Shown here in pieces: positions 24,287-32,649 of a stretch of DNA of 32,649 bases; position 1 is the first letter of the stretch, and each line of letters opens with the position of its first letter. A model generated the notes under the pieces. That model did no database searches. It saw only the letters and a list, made by a program, of their open reading frames with translations, and had not been told where the DNA came from. Source of the DNA: Myxococcales bacterium (GTDB lineage: Bacteria > Myxococcota_A > Polyangia > Haliangiales > Haliangiaceae); the NCBI GenBank assembly GCA_028287115.1, contig JAQBQF010000299.1, forward strand, positions 1-32,649, in the 5' to 3' direction. The position numbers and the translations under genes were made by a program.

Positions 24287-25201
24287 ATGGAAGTCGTTCG
24301 CGGTCATCGCAACGCGCCCGCGTGGGCTGCGACGGCCGTGGCGATCGGCAACTTCGATGGCGTCCACGTCGGTCATCGAGCGCTGATCGCGAAGGCGCGC
24401 GAGCTCGGCACGCCAGCGGTCGCGCTCACGTTCGATCCGCATCCCTCGGCCGTGCTGTCGCCCCATGGCGCGCCGCCGATGTTGACGTCGCTCGCACGCC
24501 GGCTCGAGCTGCTGCAAGCCGCGGGCGCGGATGCCGTGGTGATCGAGCCCTTCACGCGCGAGCTCGCGTGCCTCGCGCCGCAGGCGTTCATCGATGACAT
24601 CGTGCTCGGCGCACTGCACGCACGCGCGATCGTGGTCGGATACGACTTCACCTACGGGCAGGGTCGCGCCGGCACGACCGAGGCGCTGCGCGAGCACGGC
24701 GCGAACGCCGGTGTCGCGGTCGCGATCGTCGATCCCGTCGAAGTCGCCGGTGAGGTCGCCTCGTCGACCAAGATCCGCGGACATTTGCGCGCCGGAGAGC
24801 TCACCGCCGCGGCTCGCTTGCTCGGACGTCGGTGGGACATCGATGGCACCGTCGTGCATGGCGCAGAGCGCGGTCGCGCGATCGGAGTGCCGACCGCGAA
24901 CATCACGCCCGACTCCGATCTGCCGCTCCTGCCGGGCATCTACGCCGTGACGCTGAGCGTCGAAGGCGATGTGTTTCCGGCCGTCGCGAGCCTCGGCACC
25001 AATCCAACGTTTGTCGAAGGTGGCGGCCTCGTACTCGAGGTCCACGTGCTGGATTTCTTCGGAGATCTCTATGGTCAGCACGTCCGCACGACGTTCGTAG
25101 AGCGCCTGCGAGGCGAGGAAAAATTCGATTCGGTCGAGGCCTTGGTCGCCCAGATCCAGCTCGACATCGAGGCAGCTCGCCTCGCTCTGGCGTCGCGCTG
25201 A
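24287..25201 (+). CDS. ribF: Bifunctional riboflavin kinase / FAD synthetase
   Basis: A 304-aa enzyme making FMN from riboflavin and FAD from FMN in the cytoplasm. The N-terminal adenylyltransferase domain has GNFDGVHVGH (21-30), DPHP (50-53), GYDFTYGQGRAG (118-129) and SSTKIR (159-164). The C-terminal riboflavin kinase domain has GRAIGVPTAN (196-205), LPGIYAV (215-221), GTNPTF (237-242) and HVLDFFGDLYG (253-263). The order and length are those of bacterial RibF. It is the last gene of the short run after the membrane protein; the usual neighbours truB and rpsO are absent. Confidence 0.95.
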   Translation: MEVVRGHRNAPAWAATAVAIGNFDGVHVGHRALIAKARELGTPAVALTFDPHPSAVLSPHGAPPMLTSLARRLELLQAAGADAVVIEPFTRELACLAPQAFIDDIVLGALHARAIVVGYDFTYGQGRAGTTEALREHGANAGVAVAIVDPVEVAGEVASSTKIRGHLRAGELTAAARLLGRRWDIDGTVVHGAERGRAIGVPTANITPDSDLPLLPGIYAVTLSVEGDVFPAVASLGTNPTFVEGGGLVLEVHVLDFFGDLYGQHVRTTFVERLRGEEKFDSVEALVAQIQLDIEAARLALASR

Positions 25202-25240
25202 TACCCGCGACGCACGGGATTCGGAGCGAGTGGACTGCGA

Positions 25241-25639
25241 TCAGTGGACCGTGACCGTCCCGTTGTAGCTTTGGAGGGGCGAGTAGAACCCGAAGGTGCC
25301 GGCCTGCGTGAACATCAGACACTTGGGGTCGCCATCACCGTAGATGACGATCACGTTCAGGCCCGGATCCGCCAGCGTCGCGTCCGAGGGGTAATGACCT
25401 GGGGCCGCCGGCACCGTGAACTCCACCACCTCGCCCGCGTTGACCGAGATCGACGACGGCACGAAGCCATAAGGTGGGGGCCCATTGGAGCTCGCGTGGA
25501 CCACGGTGGCAACCGGCGTGACGCCCGCGCACGAGACGGTCCGCACCGTCGCGCCCGGCGCATCGTTCTGCACGTTGCTCTGATTGTCGGTGCTACACGC
25601 GCCGCATACGATCAGCACAAGAATCGTCTGCCGAACCAT
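25241..25639 (-). CDS. Cupredoxin-like lipoprotein lacking the usual copper ligands
   Basis: A 132-aa exported protein. The start is ATG 25639 because GGGGGA lies four bases upstream; the in-frame ATGs at 25657 and 25696 would place residues before a clear signal peptide (MVRQTILVLIVCGACS, lipidated Cys probably 15). The mature part looks like a plastocyanin/azurin-type beta sandwich: ISVNAGEVVEFTV (64-76), His82 and FTQAGTFGFYSPLQSYNGTV (110-129). At the C-terminal copper loop, where Cys, His and Met are expected, Tyr119, Leu122 and Tyr125 appear instead. Cys37 and Cys107 may form a disulfide. Copper binding is therefore doubtful. It diverges from the metallopeptidase gene. Confidence 0.72.
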   Translation of the reverse strand: MVRQTILVLIVCGACSTDNQSNVQNDAPGATVRTVSCAGVTPVATVVHASSNGPPPYGFVPSSISVNAGEVVEFTVPAAPGHYPSDATLADPGLNVIVIYGDGDPKCLMFTQAGTFGFYSPLQSYNGTVTVH

Positions 25640-25723
25640 GTGATCCCCCGTCACCATCCTACCAGCAAGTCGGCGACAACTGCTCGAGTCTTTCATCCGC
25701 CATCGAGCCAGCTGCGCACTGAA

Positions 25724-25753
25724 GGCATCACGTCTTGAACGGACTGTGATGCC
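25724..25753. promoter_or_regulatory. 8-bp inverted repeat in divergent region
   Basis: GGCATCAC (25724-25731) pairs with GTGATGCC (25746-25753) across 14 bases, and an inner GTC/GAC can extend the stem. It lies about 97 bp before the peptidase ATG and 85 bp before the cupredoxin-like start. It is a candidate operator for one or both genes. Confidence 0.45.
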
Positions 25754-25849
25754 GGGAGGGCTCGAACCAGACGGCGGATGTCATGTCGCGCGCATTGGCG
25801 GTAGCGCGCTCGTGGTGTTCGATGCACGGACGAAATGGGGAGGCCCGTC

Positions 25850-28651
25850 ATGCGTTTTCGTACCCTCGCAATCGCCACCGCGTTATCGACCGGGATCGTG
25901 TCGACGGGCGAAGCGTTTGTTCCGCACAAGGGCGCCGAGCAACCCGTCGTCGCCGTTGGCCGCGCGCCGCGCGCACACCGCGACGTCAGCTTCACGAACA
26001 AGGTCGCAGGCCTCGCGACCTGGCATGCGCAGTGGGATCGCGACACCGATGTTCCACTCCGCCTGTGGGGACCGAGCATCGCGGCTCCGCGTGCGATGGT
26101 CGATCCGAAGGCTGCCGAAGCGGCCGCACACGAGTTCCTCGCGGCGCACCTCGATCTGCTCGCACCGGGCGCGGCGATCAGCGACTTCGTGCTCGTGGCA
26201 AATCAGCTCGGCGACGCCGATGACGTTCGCACCGTCGCGTACGAGCAGCGCGTCCATCGCCTTCGCGTCGTCGGCGGCGGGGTCGGGTTTTCGTTCAAGG
26301 CCGATCATCTGATCATGGTGAGCTCGACCGCGCTACCGAACGTCGTCGTGCGCATGCCGGGCGGCAAGCTGCCGGCGGCGATGCTCGAGACGTCCGCAAA
26401 GTCATGGCTCGCGCAAGGCGGCCACGACGTCACCCTCCGTTCTCGAGGCGACCGCGTGATCATTCCGGTCGTCAGGCCCCGCGGCAACGGCGCGCCTGAC
26501 ATCGAATACCGCGTCGCCGAAACCTTGTCTGTCGAGACCACGCAAACTCCAGGTCGCTGGGATGTCTGGCTCGACGCCGCCGATGCGAGTCCGATCGCGC
26601 GCGCATCGACGCTCATGTTCGCGTCGGGAACGGTGCTGTACGACGCGGCCGACCGCTACCCGGGTGCCACGCGCGCGGGCCGCCCTGCGACGAACGCGAA
26701 CCAGTCGGTCGACGGCGCGCCGGTGACGAGCGCGATGGACGGCACCGTGACATGGGCCGGCACCGCAAACGCGACGATCATCCCTTCGCTCGTCGGTCCG
26801 CTCGTCGCGATCACGAACAAGTCCGGCGCACTCGTCACCGACATGCTGACGCTGCCCGTCGGCGGCACCGTGACCTGGAGCAAGGCGACGACCGAGCTCG
26901 AAGACTCTCAGCTCAGTGCGTTCATCTTCGCCGGCCAGGCCAAGGAGTTCGTGCGGACTCACCTCAATCCCGGGCTCGCCTACTTGACGCACCAGCTCTC
27001 GGTGAACGTCAACGAGCCGCAGACCTGCAACGCGTACTCGACCGGCGACGACATCCACTTCTACAAGAAGAACGCGCAGTGCGAGAACACCGGCCGCATG
27101 GCCGACGTCGTCTATCACGAGTTCGGCCACTCGGTGCACTTCAACTCGATCATCCCCGGGCAAGGCCAGTTCGACAGGGCGATGAGTGAAGGCCTCGCGG
27201 ATACGCTCGCGGTCTCGATCACCGGCGACCACGGCATGGGCCGCGGCTTCTTCTTCACGAATGCGGCGCTACGCGACCTGGATCCCGTCGGTATCGAGAA
27301 GCATTGGCCGGAAGACACGACCGGAGAAGTACATAACGACGGCGAGATCATCGGCGAGACACTCTACGACCTGCGCAAGGCGCTCGAAGCCAAGCTCGGC
27401 GCCGCCGCCGGTTTCGCGCGGACGCTCAAGGTCTATTACGGCATCATGCAACGCTCGGCCGATATTCCGTCGAGCTACGCCGAGGCGCTCGTCTCCGACG
27501 ACGACGACGGGAACCTCGCGAATGGCACGCCGAACGAGTGCGAGATCACCGCCGCGTTCACGCTCCACGGGCTCGCGGATCCGGCGCTCACCGTCGGGCT
27601 CGTCCCGCCGACGCGCGACAACTTCACGATCTCGCTCGCGGTCAACCCGCCTTCGCAGGCGAGCGCGTGCCCAGCACCCGCGGTGCAGGCGGCCGTGCTG
27701 ACCTGGTCGCCCGTCGGCGGCACCGGTGGTGACATCTCGCTCGCCGCCGCGGGTACGACCTGGTCGGCGCAGATTCCGACGCAGCCCGACGGCACGGTCG
27801 TCCAATACAGCGTCAAGGTGACGCTCGATAACGGGTCGAGCATCACGTATCCGCAGAACCCTGCCGATCCCGCGTACCAGTTCTACGTCGGCGCGGTCAC
27901 GAAGATCGCGTGCTTCGACTTCGAGGCAGGTCTCGGCGACTGGACGCACGGCGGGACGCCGGCAAACCGCGACGAGTGGCAGGTCGGTGCGCCGATGGGC
28001 ATCGCGAACGATCCGAAGTCCGCGCACGGCGGCACGAACGTGCTCGGCATCGATCTCGGAAGCGGCGACGGCCTGTACATGCCCCAGACGATGCAATGGG
28101 CGGAATCGCCCGAGATCGATCTGCAGGGTCACACGCAGGTCCGTCTCCAGTACTACCGGTGGCTCAACGCCGAAGACGGCGCCTACGATCAGGCGTCGAT
28201 CCTCGCGAACGGTCAGAGCGTGTGGACGAACCTCGCGAGCCCGGGCATGCCGACCGTCGAGGTCAATCACACGGATCGCGAGTGGCGCTTCCAGGACGTC
28301 GATCTCTCCGCCCAGACCGCGACCGGCAAGCTCAAGCTCAAGTTCGCGCTCAGCAGCGATCAAGGCCTCGAGCTCGGCGGCTGGACGATCGACGACGTCT
28401 GCCTCGTCGCGACCGATCGCCCGGCCTCCGCGACGTGCGGCAACGGTACCGTCGACACCGGCGAGACCTGCGATGACGGCAACACCGTCGATGGTGACGG
28501 CTGCTCGGCGACCTGCCAGACCGAGATGGGCGCCGGCGCGGGCGCGGGTGGCGGTTGCTGCTCGGCCGGCACGAAGCCCACCGGTGCGATCGCGGTCTCG
28601 CTGCTCACGTTCGGCCTCGTGCTGCGCCGCCGCAAGCGGAGCGCGGGATGA
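25850..28651 (+). CDS. Secreted M36-like metallopeptidase with MYXO-CTERM tail
   Basis: A 933-aa exported protein. ATG 25850 is chosen because GGGGAGG lies six bases upstream. The signal peptide ends near GEA-F (about 23). A propeptide-like region (about 60-240) precedes a gluzincin domain: HEFGH (423-427) and third ligand Glu447 in SEGLADTLA, then EVHNDGEIIGETLYDL, which resembles fungalysins (M36). Next come beta-rich regions and a MAM/jelly-roll-like domain (about 685-855, ending LGGWTIDDVCLV). A Cys-rich repeat (863-893, CGNGTVDTGETCDDGN) follows, then the sorting tail: Gly-rich stretch, Cys-Cys, hydrophobic helix (about 912-923), RRRKR. In Myxococcota such tails are processed and the protein is held at or released from the surface. 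Confidence 0.9.
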   Translation: MRFRTLAIATALSTGIVSTGEAFVPHKGAEQPVVAVGRAPRAHRDVSFTNKVAGLATWHAQWDRDTDVPLRLWGPSIAAPRAMVDPKAAEAAAHEFLAAHLDLLAPGAAISDFVLVANQLGDADDVRTVAYEQRVHRLRVVGGGVGFSFKADHLIMVSSTALPNVVVRMPGGKLPAAMLETSAKSWLAQGGHDVTLRSRGDRVIIPVVRPRGNGAPDIEYRVAETLSVETTQTPGRWDVWLDAADASPIARASTLMFASGTVLYDAADRYPGATRAGRPATNANQSVDGAPVTSAMDGTVTWAGTANATIIPSLVGPLVAITNKSGALVTDMLTLPVGGTVTWSKATTELEDSQLSAFIFAGQAKEFVRTHLNPGLAYLTHQLSVNVNEPQTCNAYSTGDDIHFYKKNAQCENTGRMADVVYHEFGHSVHFNSIIPGQGQFDRAMSEGLADTLAVSITGDHGMGRGFFFTNAALRDLDPVGIEKHWPEDTTGEVHNDGEIIGETLYDLRKALEAKLGAAAGFARTLKVYYGIMQRSADIPSSYAEALVSDDDDGNLANGTPNECEITAAFTLHGLADPALTVGLVPPTRDNFTISLAVNPPSQASACPAPAVQAAVLTWSPVGGTGGDISLAAAGTTWSAQIPTQPDGTVVQYSVKVTLDNGSSITYPQNPADPAYQFYVGAVTKIACFDFEAGLGDWTHGGTPANRDEWQVGAPMGIANDPKSAHGGTNVLGIDLGSGDGLYMPQTMQWAESPEIDLQGHTQVRLQYYRWLNAEDGAYDQASILANGQSVWTNLASPGMPTVEVNHTDREWRFQDVDLSAQTATGKLKLKFALSSDQGLELGGWTIDDVCLVATDRPASATCGNGTVDTGETCDDGNTVDGDGCSATCQTEMGAGAGAGGGCCSAGTKPTGAIAVSLLTFGLVLRRRKRSAG

Positions 28652-28827
28652 CCGGTCCGCACGAGCGCGTCGAGCCTTCCGCGGCGTCGATCGACGATGC
28701 GATCCGCACGATCAACGCGGACACGGTTCGCACGCCGAAGCTCGAGCTTTCCGTCGAGGCGGCGGCACGCGGCTCGAGCGCGGATCTCCCTCAAGCGCCG
28801 CCGCCTGCGCTCGCGGTGAAGATCTAG
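28648..28827 (+). CDS. Small hypothetical protein (59 aa)
   Basis: ATG 28648 overlaps the peptidase stop as ATGA, a classic coupling arrangement. The product (MTGPHERVEPSAASIDDAIR at its start) is hydrophilic, with a short amphipathic helix, a Pro-rich end and no signal peptide or membrane helix. It would stay in the cytoplasm, so it cannot act on the exported enzyme directly. The frame is open further upstream inside the peptidase gene, so chance is possible; the ATGA overlap is the main evidence. Function unknown. Confidence 0.55.
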   Translation: MTGPHERVEPSAASIDDAIRTINADTVRTPKLELSVEAAARGSSADLPQAPPPALAVKI

Positions 28828-28876
28828 CAGCCGCCGAGCGGTGTCGAGCTCGGGTCACGCCGAGCACGTTGGCCGG

Positions 28877-28891
28877 CCGAGCGAGGCTCGG
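28877..28891. terminator. Hairpin between convergent genes
   Basis: CCGAGC (28877-28882) and GCTCGG (28886-28891) form a 6-bp stem with a 3-base loop, between the 59-aa ORF (+) and the small membrane genes (-). A second weak stem (GGCG/CGCC around TTTTC, near 28915) follows. A bidirectional terminator is the simplest reading. Confidence 0.45.
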
Positions 28892-28933
28892 GCGTGGCAA
28901 CGAGCGGCGTTTTCCGCCACCGGACGTAACACG

Positions 28934-29062
28934 TTAGCGATACACGAGGACCATCGCGATCGCGAACCCGATCGTCACGATGAGGGCGAACAGTCCGAAC
29001 GGGGCGAGCCAGCGCTGCGAGGTGCGTTCGCGCAGGATCACTTTATCGAGGTGGGTCGTCAT
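28934..29062 (-). CDS. Tiny single-span membrane protein (42 aa)
   Basis: ATG 29062 starts MTTHLDKVILRERTSQRWLA, followed by a hydrophobic helix (about 20-41) ending VLVYR. The basic N-terminus predicts the N-in orientation. No ribosome binding site is visible, but it lies 31 bases after another tiny membrane gene of similar layout (charged head, RWLxP, one helix), from which it may be translated by read-on. The frame is open further upstream, where the sequence no longer looks coding. Small subunits of respiratory complexes and stress-related membrane peptides look like this, but I cannot choose. Confidence 0.55.
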   Translation of the reverse strand: MTTHLDKVILRERTSQRWLAPFGLFALIVTIGFAIAMVLVYR

Positions 29063-29093
29063 GATTGGCGGTGATGCATTCCGCGCACCGTGC

Positions 29094-29216
29094 TCATAGC
29101 GCTGCGCGGAACATCCCCACCAAGACGGCGACGAACAGCAGGACTCCCAGGATCGCGAGCGCGGGTGGAAGCCACCGCGCGTGGTGTGGATCGTCGAGAC
29201 GTAGCGAAGTCGGCAT
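29094..29216 (-). CDS. Tiny single-span membrane protein (40 aa), strong RBS
   Basis: The 40-residue product begins MPTSLRLDDPHHARWLPPAL and continues as a hydrophobic helix (about 19-36) ending GMFRAAL. GGAGG stands four bases before the ATG (GTGGAGGGTTTATG), one of the best ribosome binding sites in the window, which makes this small frame credible despite its size. It shares the RWLxP-helix layout with the 42-aa gene downstream; the two may be old duplicates. The His pair (11-12) is the only possible ligand motif. Function unknown. Confidence 0.65.
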   Translation of the reverse strand: MPTSLRLDDPHHARWLPPALAILGVLLFVAVLVGMFRAAL

Positions 29217-29519
29217 AAACCCTCCACGTGAGGTCCGTGGCGAAATTTCTTAGGCGATAGGGCGAATCCTCACGCAACGAACAGCATGCATTCGTCGGGC
29301 CCTCCTTCATCCGGCATCGGACGAACCGCGCGTCGCACGGTTCGCGTGACATCCGGGCAGCGCGGCTCGTCGCGTCGGATCTGTTGCCCCAACGCGAGCC
29401 GATCGATCCGAGCATGGGCACGATGTCCGATCGCGAGCTGCCGTGCTCCACGCGAATCGCGGCAGGCTCGCGACCAACGCGACGACGCGCGATATCGCGA
29501 CGCGTCGGCGTTCGAGTGA
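29217..29519. other. 303-bp stretch without a recognisable gene
   Basis: It separates the response regulator gene from the small membrane genes, all on the minus strand. Short frames in it have no coding-like composition. It contains a CGAACCG/CGGTTCG hairpin (29322-29328 with 29338-29344) and the palindrome CGCGATATCGCG (29487-29498) just past the regulator stop, which may be its terminator. The promoter of the small genes should lie here, but I cannot place it. Confidence 0.5.
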
Positions 29520-30938
29520 TCAGACGGCGACGGGTAGCACGCGGCGCCGAACGAGCTTGATGCTCAGCAAGCGGTACAGCATCTTGCTGACCTCGAAGCT
29601 GCCCATTCGCGACTTGCGGATGATGTCCTTGACGGTGTTCTTGCCGTTGACGATCTCGAGCACCGCGAGCTCTTCGCGAGTCAGCCGGCCGCGGCCCATC
29701 TGCGCGACCGAGTCTTCGTTGCGCAGGAACACGACGTCGAAGTTGTCGATCGCGCGCTCGATCAAGTGCCACTCGTCGACGCGGCGATAACCTTCCATCA
29801 AGACCGCTTCGACGTCGAGGCCGAGCTGCGCGTCGATCACCGGCGGTGGCAGCTCGGTGCCCGCGCTGAACCGGAACCTGCCGTGACGCCAGCGCAGGAT
29901 CTCGTAGATCAGCTCGCTCGACTGACGCGTGAGGCACGCCTTGAGATCGACGTCGGCGAGGTTGCCGAGCTTGACGAGCTGCTGGCCGATCAGCCGCGAT
30001 CCGGTGTGGAGCGATCGCGATTCGAGAAACGCGTCGAAGTCGGACTGCTGCATCAGCTCGGCATCGAGCACGAAGCGGCCGAGCAGGAACTCGTCCGGAA
30101 CGCCGTCGGCGATCGCTTGATCGACTCGGCCGCGGCGAAAATAGATATCGACCCGCGCTCCGGAGCGCTCGACCGTGAGCACTCCGGATTGCTCCTGGAC
30201 ATCGAGCAGCTGCAGCACCTCGGCAAGCGGCACGACGCGCAGATCGCCGCGCAGCCCCGGAATGCCTTCGCCAAACAATCCGAGATCGACAGACGACAGC
30301 ATCGTTCCGAGCGCGACGTCATCGAGTGCCGTGCGGATCGCATCGGAGATCGCCGCGGCATCGGTGTTGACCTTCGCGTCCGGATCTTGCGCCGCATCCG
30401 CGAGCGCGAACAGCGCGGCGATTCGTGCGCTGACGACATCCGAGATCTGGGAGCGCAGCTGCGCGAGCGCAGAGCTCTTCGCGTGCGAGCGATCCGCGTC
30501 ATCGGTCGCCGCGAGATCTTCGCCGGTCACGAGCGACGGATGATCCTCGTCGATGCCGCCGGGAGCGTATTTTCCGACGGTGTGTTGGACGACGGCGGTG
30601 ATCGCCTCGGGCGAGAACGGCTTCGTAATGTAATCGACGATGCCCATCACTTTGACGAATCGCTCGCCGACCTGATCGCCCTTGGCGCTCATCAGGATCA
30701 CCGGGATGTCGCGGAGCTTTGGATCGCCGGTCAGCTCTCGGCAGAACTGATAGCCGTTCATGCGAGGCATGACAAAATCGAGGAGGATGAGATCGGGCCG
30801 CCGCTCGCGAACCGAGGCAAGCCCCAGCTCTCCGTCGGCCGCCGTCTGAACTTGGTATCCCGCCTTGGTTAGAACGAGCTGCACCACCTTCGTGATGGTG
30901 GGGCTGTCGTCGATCACCAAGACCGTCTCGCCGGCCAT
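29520..30938 (-). CDS. Response regulator with DUF4388 output domain
   Basis: A 472-aa protein. The receiver domain (1-120) is complete: acidic pair Asp10/Asp11, phospho-acceptor Asp54 in LLDFVMP, Ser84 in MSAK and Lys106 in ITKPF. A linker (about 125-225) leads to a DUF4388/PATAN domain (about 228-360: GDLRVVPLAEVLQLLDVQEQ, YFRRGRVDQAIADG, LGRFVLDAELMQQ). The last 100 residues are helical (LTREELAVLEIVNGKNTVKD onward) and may be a winged-helix-like module. It lacks a known DNA-binding or enzymatic output, so it probably acts by protein contact. It diverges from the dual-kinase gene, and DUF4388 is shared with the kinase at 18065. Confidence 0.92.
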   Translation of the reverse strand: MAGETVLVIDDSPTITKVVQLVLTKAGYQVQTAADGELGLASVRERRPDLILLDFVMPRMNGYQFCRELTGDPKLRDIPVILMSAKGDQVGERFVKVMGIVDYITKPFSPEAITAVVQHTVGKYAPGGIDEDHPSLVTGEDLAATDDADRSHAKSSALAQLRSQISDVVSARIAALFALADAAQDPDAKVNTDAAAISDAIRTALDDVALGTMLSSVDLGLFGEGIPGLRGDLRVVPLAEVLQLLDVQEQSGVLTVERSGARVDIYFRRGRVDQAIADGVPDEFLLGRFVLDAELMQQSDFDAFLESRSLHTGSRLIGQQLVKLGNLADVDLKACLTRQSSELIYEILRWRHGRFRFSAGTELPPPVIDAQLGLDVEAVLMEGYRRVDEWHLIERAIDNFDVVFLRNEDSVAQMGRGRLTREELAVLEIVNGKNTVKDIIRKSRMGSFEVSKMLYRLLSIKLVRRRVLPVAV

Positions 30939-31079
30939 GTGCGTTTATCCCTCACCCCGCGGCATATCCCTTAACCGGCGGGGATCGACATCTTATGTGC
31001 TCTGCGGAGGGGCTTCAACGCCACACGAAGTACTTCATGAATTGGTAGCGACCTACCCACCGTGGTAGCGTTGAGACGC
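30939..31079. promoter_or_regulatory. Divergent region between response regulator and dual kinase
   Basis: CCCCGC (30955-30960) and GCGGGG (30978-30983) form an inverted repeat 17 to 45 bp before the regulator start, around an AT-richer centre (CATATCCCTTAA). GGTAGCG is repeated at 31044 and 31064 near the kinase start. A GAGGG lies about ten bases before the regulator ATG. Both genes probably start from this region. Confidence 0.4.

Positions 31080-32649
<1,570 letters not shown>

Noticed and set aside
27269..28363. 364-codon frame antisense to the peptidase
   Set aside because: The peptidase frame has signal peptide, HEFGH, Cys-rich repeat and sorting tail; the antisense product has none.
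25850..28651. Leucine-rich or adhesin protein
   Set aside because: HEFGH with a downstream SEGLAD Glu and the EVHNDGE motif identify a metallopeptidase.
29286..29519. 77-codon plus-strand gene
   Set aside because: The product is Arg/Ser-rich with no fold or coding bias, and has no ribosome binding site.

Overview
The window looks like chromosomal DNA of a high-GC member of the Myxococcota. The strongest evidence is a secreted metallopeptidase (25850-28651) that ends in a myxobacterial Cys-rich repeat and a MYXO-CTERM-type tail (Gly-rich, Cys-Cys, hydrophobic helix, Arg cluster). Three Hanks-type Ser/Thr kinases with the myxobacterial HRDxSPxN loop, two DUF4388 (PATAN) proteins and frequent GTG starts agree with this. 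A Haliangium/Kofleria-like lineage is my guess only. I see no rRNA, tRNA, CRISPR array, insertion sequence or phage gene, so this reads as core or slowly evolving accessory chromosome.

Layout. 1-1620 (+): the end of a Pro-rich protein and a lipoprotein. 1837-5593 (-): a DsbA-like lipoprotein overlapping rsgA, then an ABC-F ATPase, suggesting one ribosome-related cluster. 5594-5856: a gap with a perfect 20-bp hexamer-built inverted repeat. 5857-6776 (+): two overlapping PaaI-type hotdog thioesterases. 6770-12809 (-): a run of six genes, namely a double DsbA/HCCA-isomerase-like protein, a 12-helix membrane protein, a 56-codon small ORF, a membrane-anchored kinase, a one-domain asparaginase and a PAS histidine kinase with an unusual N box. 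Three of its junctions are 4-nt GTGA overlaps. 12838-14436 (+): a long zinc-ribbon SDR, diverging across a 28-bp gap that holds a perfect inverted repeat. 14556-14909 (+): a coiled-coil protein with four 21-bp repeats behind a sigma-54-like promoter. 15035-17867 (-): murJ and an orphan GspC-like protein. 18065-19933 (+): kinase plus DUF4388. 19956-21986 (-): a membrane sulfatase-fold protein. 22029-25201 (+): ampG-like transporter, a membrane protein of unknown function and ribF. 25241-25639 (-): a cupredoxin-like lipoprotein that appears to have lost its copper ligands. 25850-28827 (+): the M36-like peptidase and an overlapping 59-aa ORF. 28934-29216 (-): two tiny single-span membrane proteins. 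29520-30938 (-): a response regulator with DUF4388. 31080 to the end (+): a protein with two kinase domains, cut by the window edge.

Themes. Signalling dominates: three Ser/Thr kinase genes (four catalytic domains), one histidine kinase and one response regulator lie within 26 kb. Cell-envelope work is the second theme: lipid II flipping (MurJ), muropeptide import (AmpG-like), secretion (GspC-like), lipoproteins and a surface protease. Several proteins keep a familiar fold but lack a residue usually needed for activity (histidine kinase N box, SDR tyrosine, cupredoxin ligands, sulfatase formylglycine cysteine). These are the main leads for new biology, together with small genes shown by overlaps and ribosome binding sites.
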